Assembly: GCA_021286765.1 (NCBI GenBank)
Contig: JAJTBS010000005.1
Coordinates: 62,001-126,000, forward strand
Reading direction: 5' to 3'
Source of the DNA: Holophagaceae bacterium
GTDB lineage: Bacteria; Acidobacteriota; Holophagae; Holophagales; Holophagaceae
Length of the DNA stretch: 64,000 bases
The notes beneath the pieces were generated by a model. The model saw nothing but the letters and a program-made list of their open reading frames with translations. It was not told where the DNA came from and searched no databases. This document shows, piece by piece, positions 25,823 to 34,516 of this stretch. Position 1 is the stretch's first letter. Every line of letters starts with the position of its first letter. The translations under genes and the position numbers were made by a program.

Positions 25823-26278
25823 CTACTCGCGGGCGCCCTTGCGGATGCGGTCCATCTCACGCTTCTGCTCGCGCTGCTTCAGGGCCTCGCGCTTGTCGCC
25901 CACGGCCTTGCCCTCTGCCAGCGCCACCTTCACCTTGATCCTGCCCTTCTCTGTCAGGTAGATGGCCAGGGGGATGATGGTGAGGCCCTTGCGCACGACC
26001 TTGGCGGTGATCTTGGTGATCTCGGCCCTGTGCAGCAGGAGCTTCCGGGCCCGCAGGGGGTCGTGGTTGGCATAGGTGCCGAACTCGTAGGGCGAGATGT
26101 GGGCCTGCTTGAGCCAAAGCTCGCCGCCCACGGCGTCCACGTAGGCATCCTGCAGCTGGCCCAGGCCCGCCCGCAGCGCCTTCACTTCGGTACCCTGCAG
26201 GGCAATGCCCGCCTCCCAGGATTCGAGGACGTGGTAGTTGTGCAGGGCCTTGCGGTTGCGGACGAGATCCTCACTCAT
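25823..26278 (-). CDS. smpB: SsrA-binding protein (trans-translation)
   Basis: This 151-residue protein binds tmRNA and rescues stalled ribosomes. Typical segments are RNRKALHNYHVLESWEAGI, LQGTEVKALRAG, the GKAVGDKREALKQRE C-terminal region and a basic tail (DRIRKGARE). The start is ATG 26278; the frame continues upstream only as antisense of the DedA gene. A TACACT -10-like element lies six bases before the ATG, so a leaderless transcript is likely. The tmRNA gene itself is not in the window. Confidence 0.97.
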   Translation of the reverse strand: MSEDLVRNRKALHNYHVLESWEAGIALQGTEVKALRAGLGQLQDAYVDAVGGELWLKQAHISPYEFGTYANHDPLRARKLLLHRAEITKITAKVVRKGLTIIPLAIYLTEKGRIKVKVALAEGKAVGDKREALKQREQKREMDRIRKGARE

Positions 26279-26284
26279 GCGATC

Positions 26285-26290
26285 AGTGTA
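26285..26290 (-). promoter_or_regulatory. Candidate -10 element (TACACT) for smpB
   Basis: The minus strand reads GCTACACTG six bases before the smpB ATG. The facing TAGACT for dedA lies 10 bp away on the other strand, giving a very compact divergent promoter pair. Confidence 0.45.
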
Positions 26291-26299
26291 GCGCCCCGC

Positions 26300-26305
26300 T
26301 AGACT
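26300..26305 (+). promoter_or_regulatory. Candidate -10 element (TAGACT) for the DedA gene
   Basis: GCTAGACTC places the transcription start near 26312, just before TTG 26313 and 13 bp before ATG 26325. Confidence 0.4.
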
Positions 26306-26324
26306 CATCCTTTTGGATGGCCCG

Positions 26325-26981
26325 ATGCTGCAGAAGATCCTCGCCCCCATCGTCGCCTGGATGGTGGCCGTCATGGCCGCCATGGGCCCCCTGGGCGTCC
26401 TGCTGCTCATGGCCATCGAGAGCGCCTGCATTCCGCTGCCCAGCGAGGTGATCATGCCTTTCGCGGGCTACCTCGCCTACAAGGGCCAGCTCACCTTCTT
26501 CGGCCTGGGCGCCGGCAGTCCCGTGGCGCAGATCTGGATCGCGGGCATCTTCGGGGCCCTGGGCTGCAATCTGGGCAGCATTCCCGCTTACGAGGTGGGC
26601 GCATGGGGGGGGCGGCGCGCCGTGGAGAAGTACGGCAAGTACATCTGGCTGCATACGGGCCACCTGGACCAGGCCCACCATTTCTTCGAGCGCTTCGGCA
26701 CCTGGGCCATCTTCATCGGCCGGCTGCTGCCCGTGGTGCGCACCTTCATCGCGCTGCCCGCCGGCATCGCCAAGATGGACCGCACGCGCTTCCACCTCTA
26801 CACCTTTGCCGGCAGCCTGCCCTGGTGCCTGGCCCTGGCCTGGGTCGGCTACAAGCTGGGCGAGAAGTGGAACACCCTGGGCGCCTACTTCCACAAGCTG
26901 GACGCCGTCATCGGGGTGCTGATCCTCGCGGGCGTGGCCTGGTTCGTGTATGACCACTTCAAGAACCGGGCCAGGGGGTGA
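26325..26981 (+). CDS. DedA-family membrane protein
   Basis: This ~218-residue protein belongs to the DedA/VTT superfamily, now linked to undecaprenyl-phosphate or phospholipid flipping. It has about five hydrophobic segments. ESACIPLPSEVIMPFAGYLA contains the conserved early re-entrant motif, and FIGRLLPVVRTFIALPAGIA carries the arginine motif essential in known members. The start is ambiguous: ATG 26325 is chosen, but TTG 26313 in the same frame would add four residues. It converges on the histidine kinase at 27008. Confidence 0.9.
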   Translation: MLQKILAPIVAWMVAVMAAMGPLGVLLLMAIESACIPLPSEVIMPFAGYLAYKGQLTFFGLGAGSPVAQIWIAGIFGALGCNLGSIPAYEVGAWGGRRAVEKYGKYIWLHTGHLDQAHHFFERFGTWAIFIGRLLPVVRTFIALPAGIAKMDRTRFHLYTFAGSLPWCLALAWVGYKLGEKWNTLGAYFHKLDAVIGVLILAGVAWFVYDHFKNRARG

Positions 26982-27007
26982 AGGTCCACTTCGGGGCGTG
27001 ATGGGGG

Positions 27008-28957
27008 TCAGGCCTGGAGCTTGGCCGCCACCCCGTCCAGGTGTTCCTTCAGGTCGCGCATGCTGAAGGGCTTGGGGATGAGGGTGACCCCGGGATAGGC
27101 GCGGGCCAACTCCAGGGCCGCCTGATCGACGCGGCCCGTGGCGAGAAAGACCGGCAGGTCGGGATGCCGGTCGCGGAGCAGGGGGAGGGTGCCATGCCCT
27201 CCCAGGCCGGGCATGTTCATGTCGAGGATGAGGACCTGGGGCACCTTTCCCGCGGCCAGCCGTCCGAGCGCCTCTTCGCCGCTGAAGGCCAGCGTGACGC
27301 GATGCCCCAGGCAGCGGATCACCGGCTCCAGCGAGGCCCGGACGAGCTCGTCATCGTCCACCAGCAGGACGTCCATGGGACGGGCTGATCCGCCCGGGGA
27401 GCCGAGGGGCCGAGGGGGCTCTTCGATCACCGTGAAATCGATGGCGGGAAACCGGAGGGTGACCCGGGTGCCTTGTCCGGGCTCACTGTGCAATTCCATG
27501 GTGCCCTGGTGGGCGTTCACGGTGCTGTAGACGATGGAAAGCCCCAGGCCCGTGCCCCGGTCCGGGGGCTTCGTGGTGAAGAAGGGATCCATGGCCCGCT
27601 CCAGCACCTCCTGGGGCATACCGGTCCCCGTGTCCTCCACCTCAAGTTCGACCCAGCCCGGGTGCCCCTGACGGGTGCGGAGTCGGAGCTCGCCGCCCTC
27701 CGGCATCGCGTCGACGGCGTTGAGGCAGAGGTTCATGACGGCATGGACGAGGGCGCTGGAGTCGCCGCGGATGTGCGGCAGCTGCGAGGCCAGCTCCGTG
27801 GTGCACTGCACGCGCCCGAGGGTGGTCCGCTCCAGGAGCTGGACCTCCTCCTGGATCAGGACGTTCAGGTCGACCACCCTGTTCTCCGACAAGTCCTGGC
27901 GGGCGAAGTCCAGCAGGCGGCGGACCAGGCCGCCGCCCCGCTGGCAGGCCCGGGCGATGATGGAGAAGGCCTGCTGGGCGGGCGAGTCCACGGGGTGGAG
28001 TTCCTGGTGCATGGAGGCCATGCCGAGGATGGACCCGAGCACGTTGTTCATGTCGTGGGCCACTCCGCCGGCCAGGCTCCCCAGGCTTTCCATCTTCTGG
28101 GAGCGCTGCAGCTGGCGCTCGAGCTTTAGGCGGTTCTCCTCGGCCTGCCGCAGGTTCGTGATGTCGAGGTGGGAGACGAGAAGCCGGGCTGGACCGTGGC
28201 CCTGGAAGGGTGTGACCAGGGCCTGGAACCAGCGCCGCTGTCCCGGGGCGTGGCAGGGATACTCGATGACGAACTCCGGCAGCTCTCCCAGCAGCACGGC
28301 CTTCATCCCTTCCGCCATGGACTGGGCCGTGTCGGCATCGGCGCCCATCGCATGAGCGCAGACTTCCAGGTAGTTGACGCCTTCCCAGTGGAAGCCGGCG
28401 GGCAGGCCATTGGCCGTGGCGAAGTCCTGCCAAGCCCGGTTGATCTTCAGGATCCGACCCTCCCCGTCCAGCACCGTGAGGTTGTGCCGCAGGGCATCGA
28501 GGATGCGGTCGGCGAAGCGCTCGGAGTCGCGGAGCGCCTGCTGCGCCTCCATCCGTTCGGTGATATCCCGGGAGTTGACCACGATGGCCTGGACGGAGGG
28601 CGTGTCCAGGAGGTTGACGGCCACCGCCTCCATCCAGATCCAGGAGCCGTCCTTGCGGGCGTAGCGATATTCCACCCGCACCGGCTGTCCCGGCTGGGCA
28701 AGGCAGGCCTCGAAGGTCTCCGCGACCCGGGGCGCATCCTCCGGGTGGAAGAACTCGAAGGTGCTTCGCCCCTCCATCTCCTGGGAGCTGAACCCATGCA
28801 GGCGCTGGGCTGCCGGGGAGTTGTAGATGAGGTGGCCCTTGTCGTCGAGGAGGGAGAGGATGTCCCAGGAATAGGCCAGGAGCGCCTGCATGCGATCGTG
28901 GGCCAAGCCCGCAGACGCTGGATCAGCCATTGATTGCGTGCGCTCGGGATTCGACAT
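27008..28957 (-). CDS. Cytosolic hybrid histidine kinase, two PAS, REC
   Basis: This ~649-residue protein has no membrane segment. Two PAS domains (~20-140 and ~150-275) end in NSRDITERM- and SHLDITNLR-type linkers. HisKA carries the phospho-His in GGVAHDMNNVLGSILG, and HATPase shows DTGTGM and GTGLGLSIVYS. The C-terminal receiver (~525-649) has the DDD acidic patch, phospho-Asp in LILDMNMPGLGG, and the late lysine in LIPKPFSM. I chose ATG 28957; GTG 28966 and ATG 28930 are alternatives in frame. TATAGT lies ~35 bp before the start. No separate regulator is adjacent. Confidence 0.88.
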   Translation of the reverse strand: MSNPERTQSMADPASAGLAHDRMQALLAYSWDILSLLDDKGHLIYNSPAAQRLHGFSSQEMEGRSTFEFFHPEDAPRVAETFEACLAQPGQPVRVEYRYARKDGSWIWMEAVAVNLLDTPSVQAIVVNSRDITERMEAQQALRDSERFADRILDALRHNLTVLDGEGRILKINRAWQDFATANGLPAGFHWEGVNYLEVCAHAMGADADTAQSMAEGMKAVLLGELPEFVIEYPCHAPGQRRWFQALVTPFQGHGPARLLVSHLDITNLRQAEENRLKLERQLQRSQKMESLGSLAGGVAHDMNNVLGSILGMASMHQELHPVDSPAQQAFSIIARACQRGGGLVRRLLDFARQDLSENRVVDLNVLIQEEVQLLERTTLGRVQCTTELASQLPHIRGDSSALVHAVMNLCLNAVDAMPEGGELRLRTRQGHPGWVELEVEDTGTGMPQEVLERAMDPFFTTKPPDRGTGLGLSIVYSTVNAHQGTMELHSEPGQGTRVTLRFPAIDFTVIEEPPRPLGSPGGSARPMDVLLVDDDELVRASLEPVIRCLGHRVTLAFSGEEALGRLAAGKVPQVLILDMNMPGLGGHGTLPLLRDRHPDLPVFLATGRVDQAALELARAYPGVTLIPKPFSMRDLKEHLDGVAAKLQA

Positions 28958-29017
28958 CGCTGGCACCTGTGGGGTGCCTGACTATATCCCGGGGTCGAAG
29001 GCTACTGCATCACAGGC

Positions 29018-29980
29018 TCAGCCCGCGAACCGGTCCGTGGTGGCCACCAGGCTCCGCGAGATGCCGGCGTCATAGGCACTGTGGCCTGCATCCGGGACGA
29101 TCAGGAGCTCCGCCCCGGGCCATGCCTTGGACAGGGCCCAGGCGCTCTCGATGGGGCACACCATGTCGTAGCGTCCCTGGATGATGGCGCCGGGGATGTC
29201 CTTCAGCCGATGAGCGTCTCGCAGCAGCTGGGCTTCGCTCATCCAGCCCTTGTTCAGGAAGTAGTGGCATTCGATGCGGGCGAAGGCGAGGGTGGTGCCT
29301 TCGTCGCCGTACGAGGCGATGAAGTCGGGGTCGGGGATGAGCTTGCTGGTGGCGCCCTCCCAGATGCTCCACGCCTTGGCCGCCGGCAGGTTCACGGCCG
29401 GATCGTCGCTGAGCAGGCGCTTGGCATAGGCGCTCATGAAGTCGCCGCGCTCGGCTTCGGGGATGGCGTCGCGGTAGGGTTCCCAGGCGTCCGGGAAGAT
29501 GCGGCTGGCCCCTTCCTGGTAAAGCCAGTCCACCTCCCGCTGGCGCAGGAGGAAGACGCCGCGGAGGATGAGTTCCGTCACGCGCTCGGGGTGCTTCTCC
29601 GCGTAGGCCAGGCCCAGCGTGGCGCCCCAGGAGCCGCCGAAGACCATCCACCGCTCAATGCCCAGGTGCTCACGGATGCGCTCCACATCGGCCACCAGAT
29701 CCCAGGTGGTGTTCTCGCGGATCTCGGCGTAGGGCGTGCTCGCGCCGCAGCCGCGCTGGTCGAAGAGGATGATGCGGTACTTCTCCGGGTCGAAGTAGCG
29801 GCGGTGCTTGGGGCTGGTGCCGCCGCCGGGGCCGCCGTGGAGGAAGATCACGGGCTTGCCGTGTGGGTTGCCACTCTCCTCCACATGCAGCTCGTGCAGG
29901 TCCGACACCCTCAGACGCTGGACGCGATGCGGCTCGATGGGCGGATAGAGCCAGCTGACAGGATCCTTGCGCAGCGACAT
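29018..29980 (-). CDS. pip: Prolyl aminopeptidase (proline iminopeptidase)
   Basis: This 320-residue alpha/beta hydrolase removes N-terminal proline from peptides. HGGPGGG is the oxyanion motif, GGSWGATLGL holds the nucleophile Ser, GRYDMVCP the acid and DAGHS the catalytic His. FDQRGCGASTP and the ~320 length are characteristic of the family. It is cytosolic. It is the last gene of a minus-strand run from gmhA through hemW and the EamA transporter, 9 bp after the latter, so it is probably in that transcript. Confidence 0.93.
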   Translation of the reverse strand: MSLRKDPVSWLYPPIEPHRVQRLRVSDLHELHVEESGNPHGKPVIFLHGGPGGGTSPKHRRYFDPEKYRIILFDQRGCGASTPYAEIRENTTWDLVADVERIREHLGIERWMVFGGSWGATLGLAYAEKHPERVTELILRGVFLLRQREVDWLYQEGASRIFPDAWEPYRDAIPEAERGDFMSAYAKRLLSDDPAVNLPAAKAWSIWEGATSKLIPDPDFIASYGDEGTTLAFARIECHYFLNKGWMSEAQLLRDAHRLKDIPGAIIQGRYDMVCPIESAWALSKAWPGAELLIVPDAGHSAYDAGISRSLVATTDRFAG

Positions 29981-29989
29981 GGGCGACCC

Positions 29990-30877
29990 CTACACGAAGA
30001 AGAGTGCCGCGGCCCCGGCGAGGGCCAGCAGTGTCCCGAGGATGGCATGGCCGCCCACCTTCTCCTTGAAGACAAAGTGGGACACGGGCAGCAGGAGGAC
30101 CGGGGACAGGGACATGAGGGTGGCGGCCACGCCCATGGGGGCCTTGGCGATGGCCACGAGGGAGAGGACCACGCCCAGCACGGGGCCCGTCACCGCGCCC
30201 AGGCCGATGAAGGCCGTGGCCCGGCCATCGCGCAGGGCGCCGAGCGTGCCCCGCAGTCGGCCCGTGGCGCCGAACCAAAGCAGGAGCGCCGCCACGCCGG
30301 CCGTGACGCGGATGAGGTTGGCGGAGATGGGGGGGAAATCCCCCGCCAGGCCGAACTTGCTGAAGACCAGGCCGATGGACTGGCCCAGGGCGCCGCCGAT
30401 GCCCAGCAGGATGCCGCGCCAGAGGTGGGGATGCTCCTCATGGTCGCCACCGCCCCACACCACCCAGCCGATGCCGCCGAGGGTGACGGCCATGGCCAGG
30501 AGCTTCGGCACGGTGAGGGCCTGGCCTAGGAACAGCCATGCCAGGAGCGCGCTGAAGATGGGTGAGAGCGTCATGAGCAGCATGGCGAGCCGGGCGCCGA
30601 TGAGCACGAAGGCCTCGAAGAGCACGGCGTCGCCCAGGGCGAAGCCGATGAGCCCCGACACGGCCAGCCAGCCCAGGCGTGCGCCGCCTGCCTGCACGGG
30701 AAAGAGGCTGCCGTAGGCCACCAGATGCACCAGCAGCAGCGTGGCCCAGGCCATGAGCAGGCGCCCCAGGTTCACGGCGGCTGAGCCCACCCGCCGGCCC
30801 GCCACCGTGAAGCAGACGGAGTTCAGGGACCAGCAGAGCGAGGTGAGGAGGGCGGCACTTTCGCCAAGGTAGGGCAA
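29990..30877 (-). CDS. EamA/DMT-family transporter
   Basis: This ~295-residue protein has ten hydrophobic segments arranged as two EamA repeats: the first around LLTSLCWSLNSVCFTV to LGGIGWVVWG, the second around WRGILLGIGGALGQSIGLVF onward. The family exports metabolites or drugs; the substrate is unknown. The start is unclear. TTG 30877 with GGAG five bases ahead gives the normal length; TTG 30937 would add 20 residues without similarity to a membrane start. Neighbours are hemW upstream and pip downstream. Confidence 0.85.
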   Translation of the reverse strand: MPYLGESAALLTSLCWSLNSVCFTVAGRRVGSAAVNLGRLLMAWATLLLVHLVAYGSLFPVQAGGARLGWLAVSGLIGFALGDAVLFEAFVLIGARLAMLLMTLSPIFSALLAWLFLGQALTVPKLLAMAVTLGGIGWVVWGGGDHEEHPHLWRGILLGIGGALGQSIGLVFSKFGLAGDFPPISANLIRVTAGVAALLLWFGATGRLRGTLGALRDGRATAFIGLGAVTGPVLGVVLSLVAIAKAPMGVAATLMSLSPVLLLPVSHFVFKEKVGGHAILGTLLALAGAAALFFV

Positions 30878-30949
30878 GGGGACTCCGCTGCATTCCCCGG
30901 GCCGGGCGGGGCCGAAGACATCATCATACGATGCCAACGGCCTGCTGGC

Positions 30950-32128
30950 TCAGACGAACATCTGCAGGATGCCATTGCTCATGAGCATGCCCCTGGCTCC
31001 GAGGCGCACGTGGTCGCCCTCCCAGATAACGAGGCCTTCTCTGGCCAGAGCGCGCAGGCGGGCCTCCCAGGCATCGCAGAGGGGGCGCAGGTTCCTGCGG
31101 CCGGCTTCCTGGCGCAGGGCCCCCCAGTCGAGGCCGCGGTGCATGCGGAGACCCAGCAAGGGGACCTCGGACAGGATCTCCGCCGCGTCCAGCTCCTGCA
31201 CGTCTGGCTCGCCGCGGCCTTCGGCCCAGGCGGGGATGACACTGGACTCGACCCATCGGAACTCGCCCAGCTGGGAGGCTGCGCTGGGCCCCAGACCCAG
31301 GTAGGGCCGACGTTCCCAGTAGCGGGTGTTGTGGATGGATTCGGCGCCGGGCCGGGCGTAGTTGCTGATCTCATAGGGCTGGAGGCCTAGGCGCGGCAAG
31401 GCTTCCTGCAGGGCCTCGAACACATCGGCCACCTCGTCCTCCGAGGGCAGGGCCAGGCGCCCGGCGTCGATCTCGCCCCGCAGCGGACAGGCCTTGTCCA
31501 GGTCCAGCAGGTAAACGCTCAGGTGCTCGAGGCCCGTGGCGGCGAGGGTGCGGGCGTCCGCCACCACCTTGGCCAGGGACTGTCCGGGAATGCCCACCAT
31601 CAGATCCGCGCTGCGGCGCCGGAAGCCGGCCCGTTCGGCCAGATCGAGGGATTCGAGGGCCTGCGCCGAGCCGTGGATGCGCCCCAGATGCGCCAGCAGC
31701 GCATCGTCCAGGGCCTGCACGCCCAGGCTGATTCGATCCCAACCCAGGTCACGCGCCTGGCTCAGCCAGGCCAGATCCACGGTGCCGGGGTTGGCTTCCA
31801 GCGTGGCCTCCACCAGGGGCCCCAGGTCGAAGGCCTGCCTCAGGGCTGCCGTGAGCGCCGCCAAGTCCTCCGCCGGAAGCAGCGAGGGCGTGCCGCCACC
31901 CAGGTAGATGGTGTCCACCGCTGGGCGGTCCAGGGCCGTACCCCAGGTGGTGACCTCGGCGATGAGGCGCTGGGTCGTCGCCGGCTGGAGGGCCCGGTCC
32001 CGCGTGGTGGTGAAGGAGCAGTAGGTGCAGCGATCCAGGCAGAACGGGACGTGGAGGTAGAGGCCCAGCGGCTCGGCCTGGGCGGCGCTCCGGAGCTCCG
32101 GCAGGCGGCGCTCGAGCTCAGGGGTCAA
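30950..32128 (-). CDS. hemW: Radical SAM heme chaperone HemW
   Basis: This 392-residue protein has the radical-SAM cluster motif CLDRCTYC (CxxxCxxC) preceded by LGLYLHVPF. TIYLGGGTPSLL, ISLGVQALDD and LMVGIPGQ are the usual HemN/HemW segments. The HemN-only N-terminal extension is missing, which favours HemW, a heme-insertion chaperone, over coproporphyrinogen dehydrogenase. The C-terminal HemN_C-like domain is present. The start TTG 32128 overlaps the end of the upstream DUF4124 gene by 11 bp, implying translational coupling. Heme supply fits the c-type heme proteins in this window. Confidence 0.9.
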   Translation of the reverse strand: MTPELERRLPELRSAAQAEPLGLYLHVPFCLDRCTYCSFTTTRDRALQPATTQRLIAEVTTWGTALDRPAVDTIYLGGGTPSLLPAEDLAALTAALRQAFDLGPLVEATLEANPGTVDLAWLSQARDLGWDRISLGVQALDDALLAHLGRIHGSAQALESLDLAERAGFRRRSADLMVGIPGQSLAKVVADARTLAATGLEHLSVYLLDLDKACPLRGEIDAGRLALPSEDEVADVFEALQEALPRLGLQPYEISNYARPGAESIHNTRYWERRPYLGLGPSAASQLGEFRWVESSVIPAWAEGRGEPDVQELDAAEILSEVPLLGLRMHRGLDWGALRQEAGRRNLRPLCDAWEARLRALAREGLVIWEGDHVRLGARGMLMSNGILQMFV

Positions 32129-32855
32129 CCATCACCTGTTTCAGGGTCTGGCGCAGGGCCTCCACCTCGGCGGGGAAGCGCCAGGGAACCTGCAGGGGTT
32201 CCGCGGCCCGCTCGAGGGCCTGGTAGCGCTGCTGCAGGATGGTCCGGTGCTCGGGCCGCAGGGCCCGGTCGGTGCCCATGTGCTGCTCCAGCAGCTCCAG
32301 GTTCTGCCGCAGGCGCACCGCTTGGGGGTGGTAGAGGAAGGCGTTCAGGAGCAGGTGGCCGAAACCCGCCCCCAGCAGGACGAAGCCGGCGACCAGGGGG
32401 AGCCTGGGGCCCGTCCGCAGGCCCAGGGCCAGCCACCAGCCCAGGAGCCCCATCAGCGCCACCGAGAGGAGGGGCACCACGGGCATCGCCCAGAGGCCAT
32501 TGCCCCACAGGCAGTCATTGATGAGGGAAGTGGCCGCCGCCTCCAGGGTGAGGCGGTCGCCCTCGGCGCGGGCCTTGGCCAGGCGCCGGTTCAGGGCTTC
32601 CCAAGCCTGCCGCTGGGCGGGGCTGAGCATCGCCTGGCTGCGTCCATTGCGGTTGGCGCTCTGCCGAAGCACTTCAGGGCGACCCGCGTGGCCGGGCTCC
32701 ACTGCGGGCGGTGGCGGGGCCTCCAGCACCTGGGCGTCCGGAGGGGGCGGCGTGTTGGTGATGTGCCTCTGGCCAGCGGCATCTCGCCAGTAGTAGGTGC
32801 GCGGCTGCGGCTGGCCCAGGAGGGCCAGGACCAGCAGGCCCGCCGCGGTCACCAC
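32118..32855 (-). CDS. DUF4124-containing membrane protein
   Basis: This 245-residue protein begins with a signal-like segment and a short DUF4124 domain (TYYWRDAAGQRHITNTPPP). A Pro-rich linker, a helical segment and two transmembrane helices (~120-140 and ~150-172) follow, with a cytosolic or periplasmic helical tail. DUF4124 is a small exported module of unknown role. GTG 32855 is the first of two GTG codons and lies 9 bp after the gmhA stop. It is coupled to hemW by an 11-bp overlap. Confidence 0.65.
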   Translation of the reverse strand: MVTAAGLLVLALLGQPQPRTYYWRDAAGQRHITNTPPPPDAQVLEAPPPPAVEPGHAGRPEVLRQSANRNGRSQAMLSPAQRQAWEALNRRLAKARAEGDRLTLEAAATSLINDCLWGNGLWAMPVVPLLSVALMGLLGWWLALGLRTGPRLPLVAGFVLLGAGFGHLLLNAFLYHPQAVRLRQNLELLEQHMGTDRALRPEHRTILQQRYQALERAAEPLQVPWRFPAEVEALRQTLKQVMVDP

Positions 32856-32864
32856 CGGCTGGCC

Positions 32865-33428
32865 TCAGAAGTGGGCATCGAGGGCCTCGCACCAGAAGTG
32901 GTAGACCATCTGGTGGACCTCCTGGATGCGCGCGGTCACCGTGGAGGGCACCACCAGGGCCTCGTCCATGAGCCCTGCGAGCTTGCCGCCGTCGCGGCCC
33001 AGCAGGCCCAGGGTGCGGACGCCCAGCTCCTTCGCCGAAGCCACGGCGCGGATGACGTTGGGGCTGTTCCCGCTGGTGCTGATGCCAATGAGCAGGTCGC
33101 CCGGGCGGCCCAGGGCCTCCACCTGGCGGGAGAAGACCTGGTCGAAGCCGTAGTCGTTGCCGATGGCGGTGAGGGCGGAGGTATCGGTGGTCAGGGCGAT
33201 GCCGGCCAGGGCCCGCCGCTCCTTGACGTAGCGCCCGCTGAGTTCGGCGGCCAGGTGCTGGGCGTCCGCGGCGCTGCCGCCGTTGCCGCAGACCAGGATT
33301 CGGCCGCCGCGGCGGAGCCGCTCGGCCATGTCATCGGCCTGGGCGACGATGCGATCCATCTCCCGGTCGAAAAAGACCTGCTTCAGCTGGATGGCGGCTT
33401 GGACGTGCTGGAGAAGGGTCTGTTTCAT
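32865..33428 (-). CDS. gmhA: Sedoheptulose-7-phosphate isomerase
   Basis: This 187-residue SIS-domain enzyme makes D-glycero-D-manno-heptose 7-phosphate, the first step to the heptose of LPS inner core. [26 protein letters not shown] and the C-terminal EVHQMVYH are typical of GmhA. The length matches E. coli GmhA (192). I chose ATG 33428; the longer open frame is antisense to the P460 gene. Together with kdsA at 49.8 kb this supports a heptose/Kdo-containing outer membrane. Confidence 0.93.
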   Translation of the reverse strand: MKQTLLQHVQAAIQLKQVFFDREMDRIVAQADDMAERLRRGGRILVCGNGGSAADAQHLAAELSGRYVKERRALAGIALTTDTSALTAIGNDYGFDQVFSRQVEALGRPGDLLIGISTSGNSPNVIRAVASAKELGVRTLGLLGRDGGKLAGLMDEALVVPSTVTARIQEVHQMVYHFWCEALDAHF

Positions 33429-33516
33429 GGCGGCAATTGTGACAGCAATTCCCCTCCCTAGATCCGGCGGAGGCTGGCAGACTGCGGGTGAATGCCCATC
33501 GACAGGTTCGGGTCCC

Positions 33517-34473
33517 ATGGATTGGATTGCCCTCAAGCATGCGCTGCTGTCCCACCTCCCCGTGGCCACGGGCCTGTTGCTCCCCTGGGCCCTGATCGCC
33601 TCCCAACGACCGGGGCGGGGGATCCGCCCCTGGTGGACCGTGGCCCGGTACCTGGGTTGGGCGGGCCTTCTCGGCACCCTCTGCGCGTTCGTGAGCGGCT
33701 TTGCCACGGGCCGCTTTCTGGCGTTGATCCCGCCTCATCGTCTGCTCCCTGCGCTTCCCCATGGCCCGGGCCCCGAAGCGCTTCTCATCCGCCATGCGCT
33801 CTGGGGACTGGGCTCCCTGGTCGTGGGCGTCGGCGCCACCTGGGCCATGAACCGCAGCCGAAAGGACCATGAAAGCCTTGGGTTCCTGGCCCTGCTGCTG
33901 GGTCTGACCTGGTGCGCCGCGCTACTGGTGGTGGGGGAAGGAGGCTACCGTCTCGCCCATGGTTCCACCCGAGCGGTGGCCCCGATGACGGCCGCCGTGG
34001 CATTGCCCGCGCCTAGGCCCGACGCGGATCCGGAAGGCCACCTGCCGATCCGCGCCCTGGACTACGGCTCCCTGGAGGCCATCCACCCCGAGCCCGTGAA
34101 GTCCCCTGCCCATGGCGGCCGCTGGATCCGCGCCTGGGTCAGCCCCGATGCCGCCCCGGCCTACCGCGCAGGCCAGCCCCTGCCGCCTGGAGCCCTGGTC
34201 GTGCTCAGCTCCACCGAAGACCGCTGGGGCCGTCCCGGCGTGGAAGCGGGTCCCCTCTTCGCGCTGGAAATGACGGCCTCAGGGCCTTCGTTGACCTTGT
34301 ACTGGGCCCGCATCCCCATGGATCGCCGCCCCGATTTCGGCGGGGAATCCCGCGTCTACTGGCGGGGGCAGGATGTCCACTTGGAAGCCTGCCGGACCTG
34401 CCACGCCGAGGGGATCGCGGATCCCGCCCAGCGCAGCCGCTGGCGGGCGAAGCGGGCGGTCGCAGCGGAATAG
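33517..34473 (+). CDS. Membrane protein with C-terminal cytochrome P460-like heme domain
   Basis: This 318-residue protein has four hydrophobic segments in residues ~8-150, opening with [17 protein letters not shown], in the style of DUF2231. The C-terminal half is periplasmic and ends with a c-type heme motif CRTCH. The stretch [18 protein letters not shown] followed by a Trp-rich segment and the late CxxCH resembles cytochrome P460 family domains (catalytic or NO-detoxifying hemes in nitrifiers and methanotrophs). That assignment is from pattern memory. P460 also needs a lysine cross-link that I cannot place. The gene is divergent from gmhA and converges on the rhodanese gene across a strong hairpin. 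Confidence 0.6.
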   Translation: MDWIALKHALLSHLPVATGLLLPWALIASQRPGRGIRPWWTVARYLGWAGLLGTLCAFVSGFATGRFLALIPPHRLLPALPHGPGPEALLIRHALWGLGSLVVGVGATWAMNRSRKDHESLGFLALLLGLTWCAALLVVGEGGYRLAHGSTRAVAPMTAAVALPAPRPDADPEGHLPIRALDYGSLEAIHPEPVKSPAHGGRWIRAWVSPDAAPAYRAGQPLPPGALVVLSSTEDRWGRPGVEAGPLFALEMTASGPSLTLYWARIPMDRRPDFGGESRVYWRGQDVHLEACRTCHAEGIADPAQRSRWRAKRAVAAE

Positions 34474-34502
34474 GAGAGGCCGGCCTGATGGCCGGCCTCT
34501 CC
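34473..34502. terminator. Perfect hairpin between convergent genes
   Basis: GGAGAGGCCGGCC (34473-34485), loop TGAT, and GGCCGGCCTCTCC (34490-34502) form a 13-bp perfect stem that begins at the last base of the P460 stop and ends 14 bp before the rhodanese stop. It can serve both directions. T-runs are poor, so efficiency is uncertain. Confidence 0.75.
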
Positions 34503-34516
34503 GTTCCATTCCGGGG

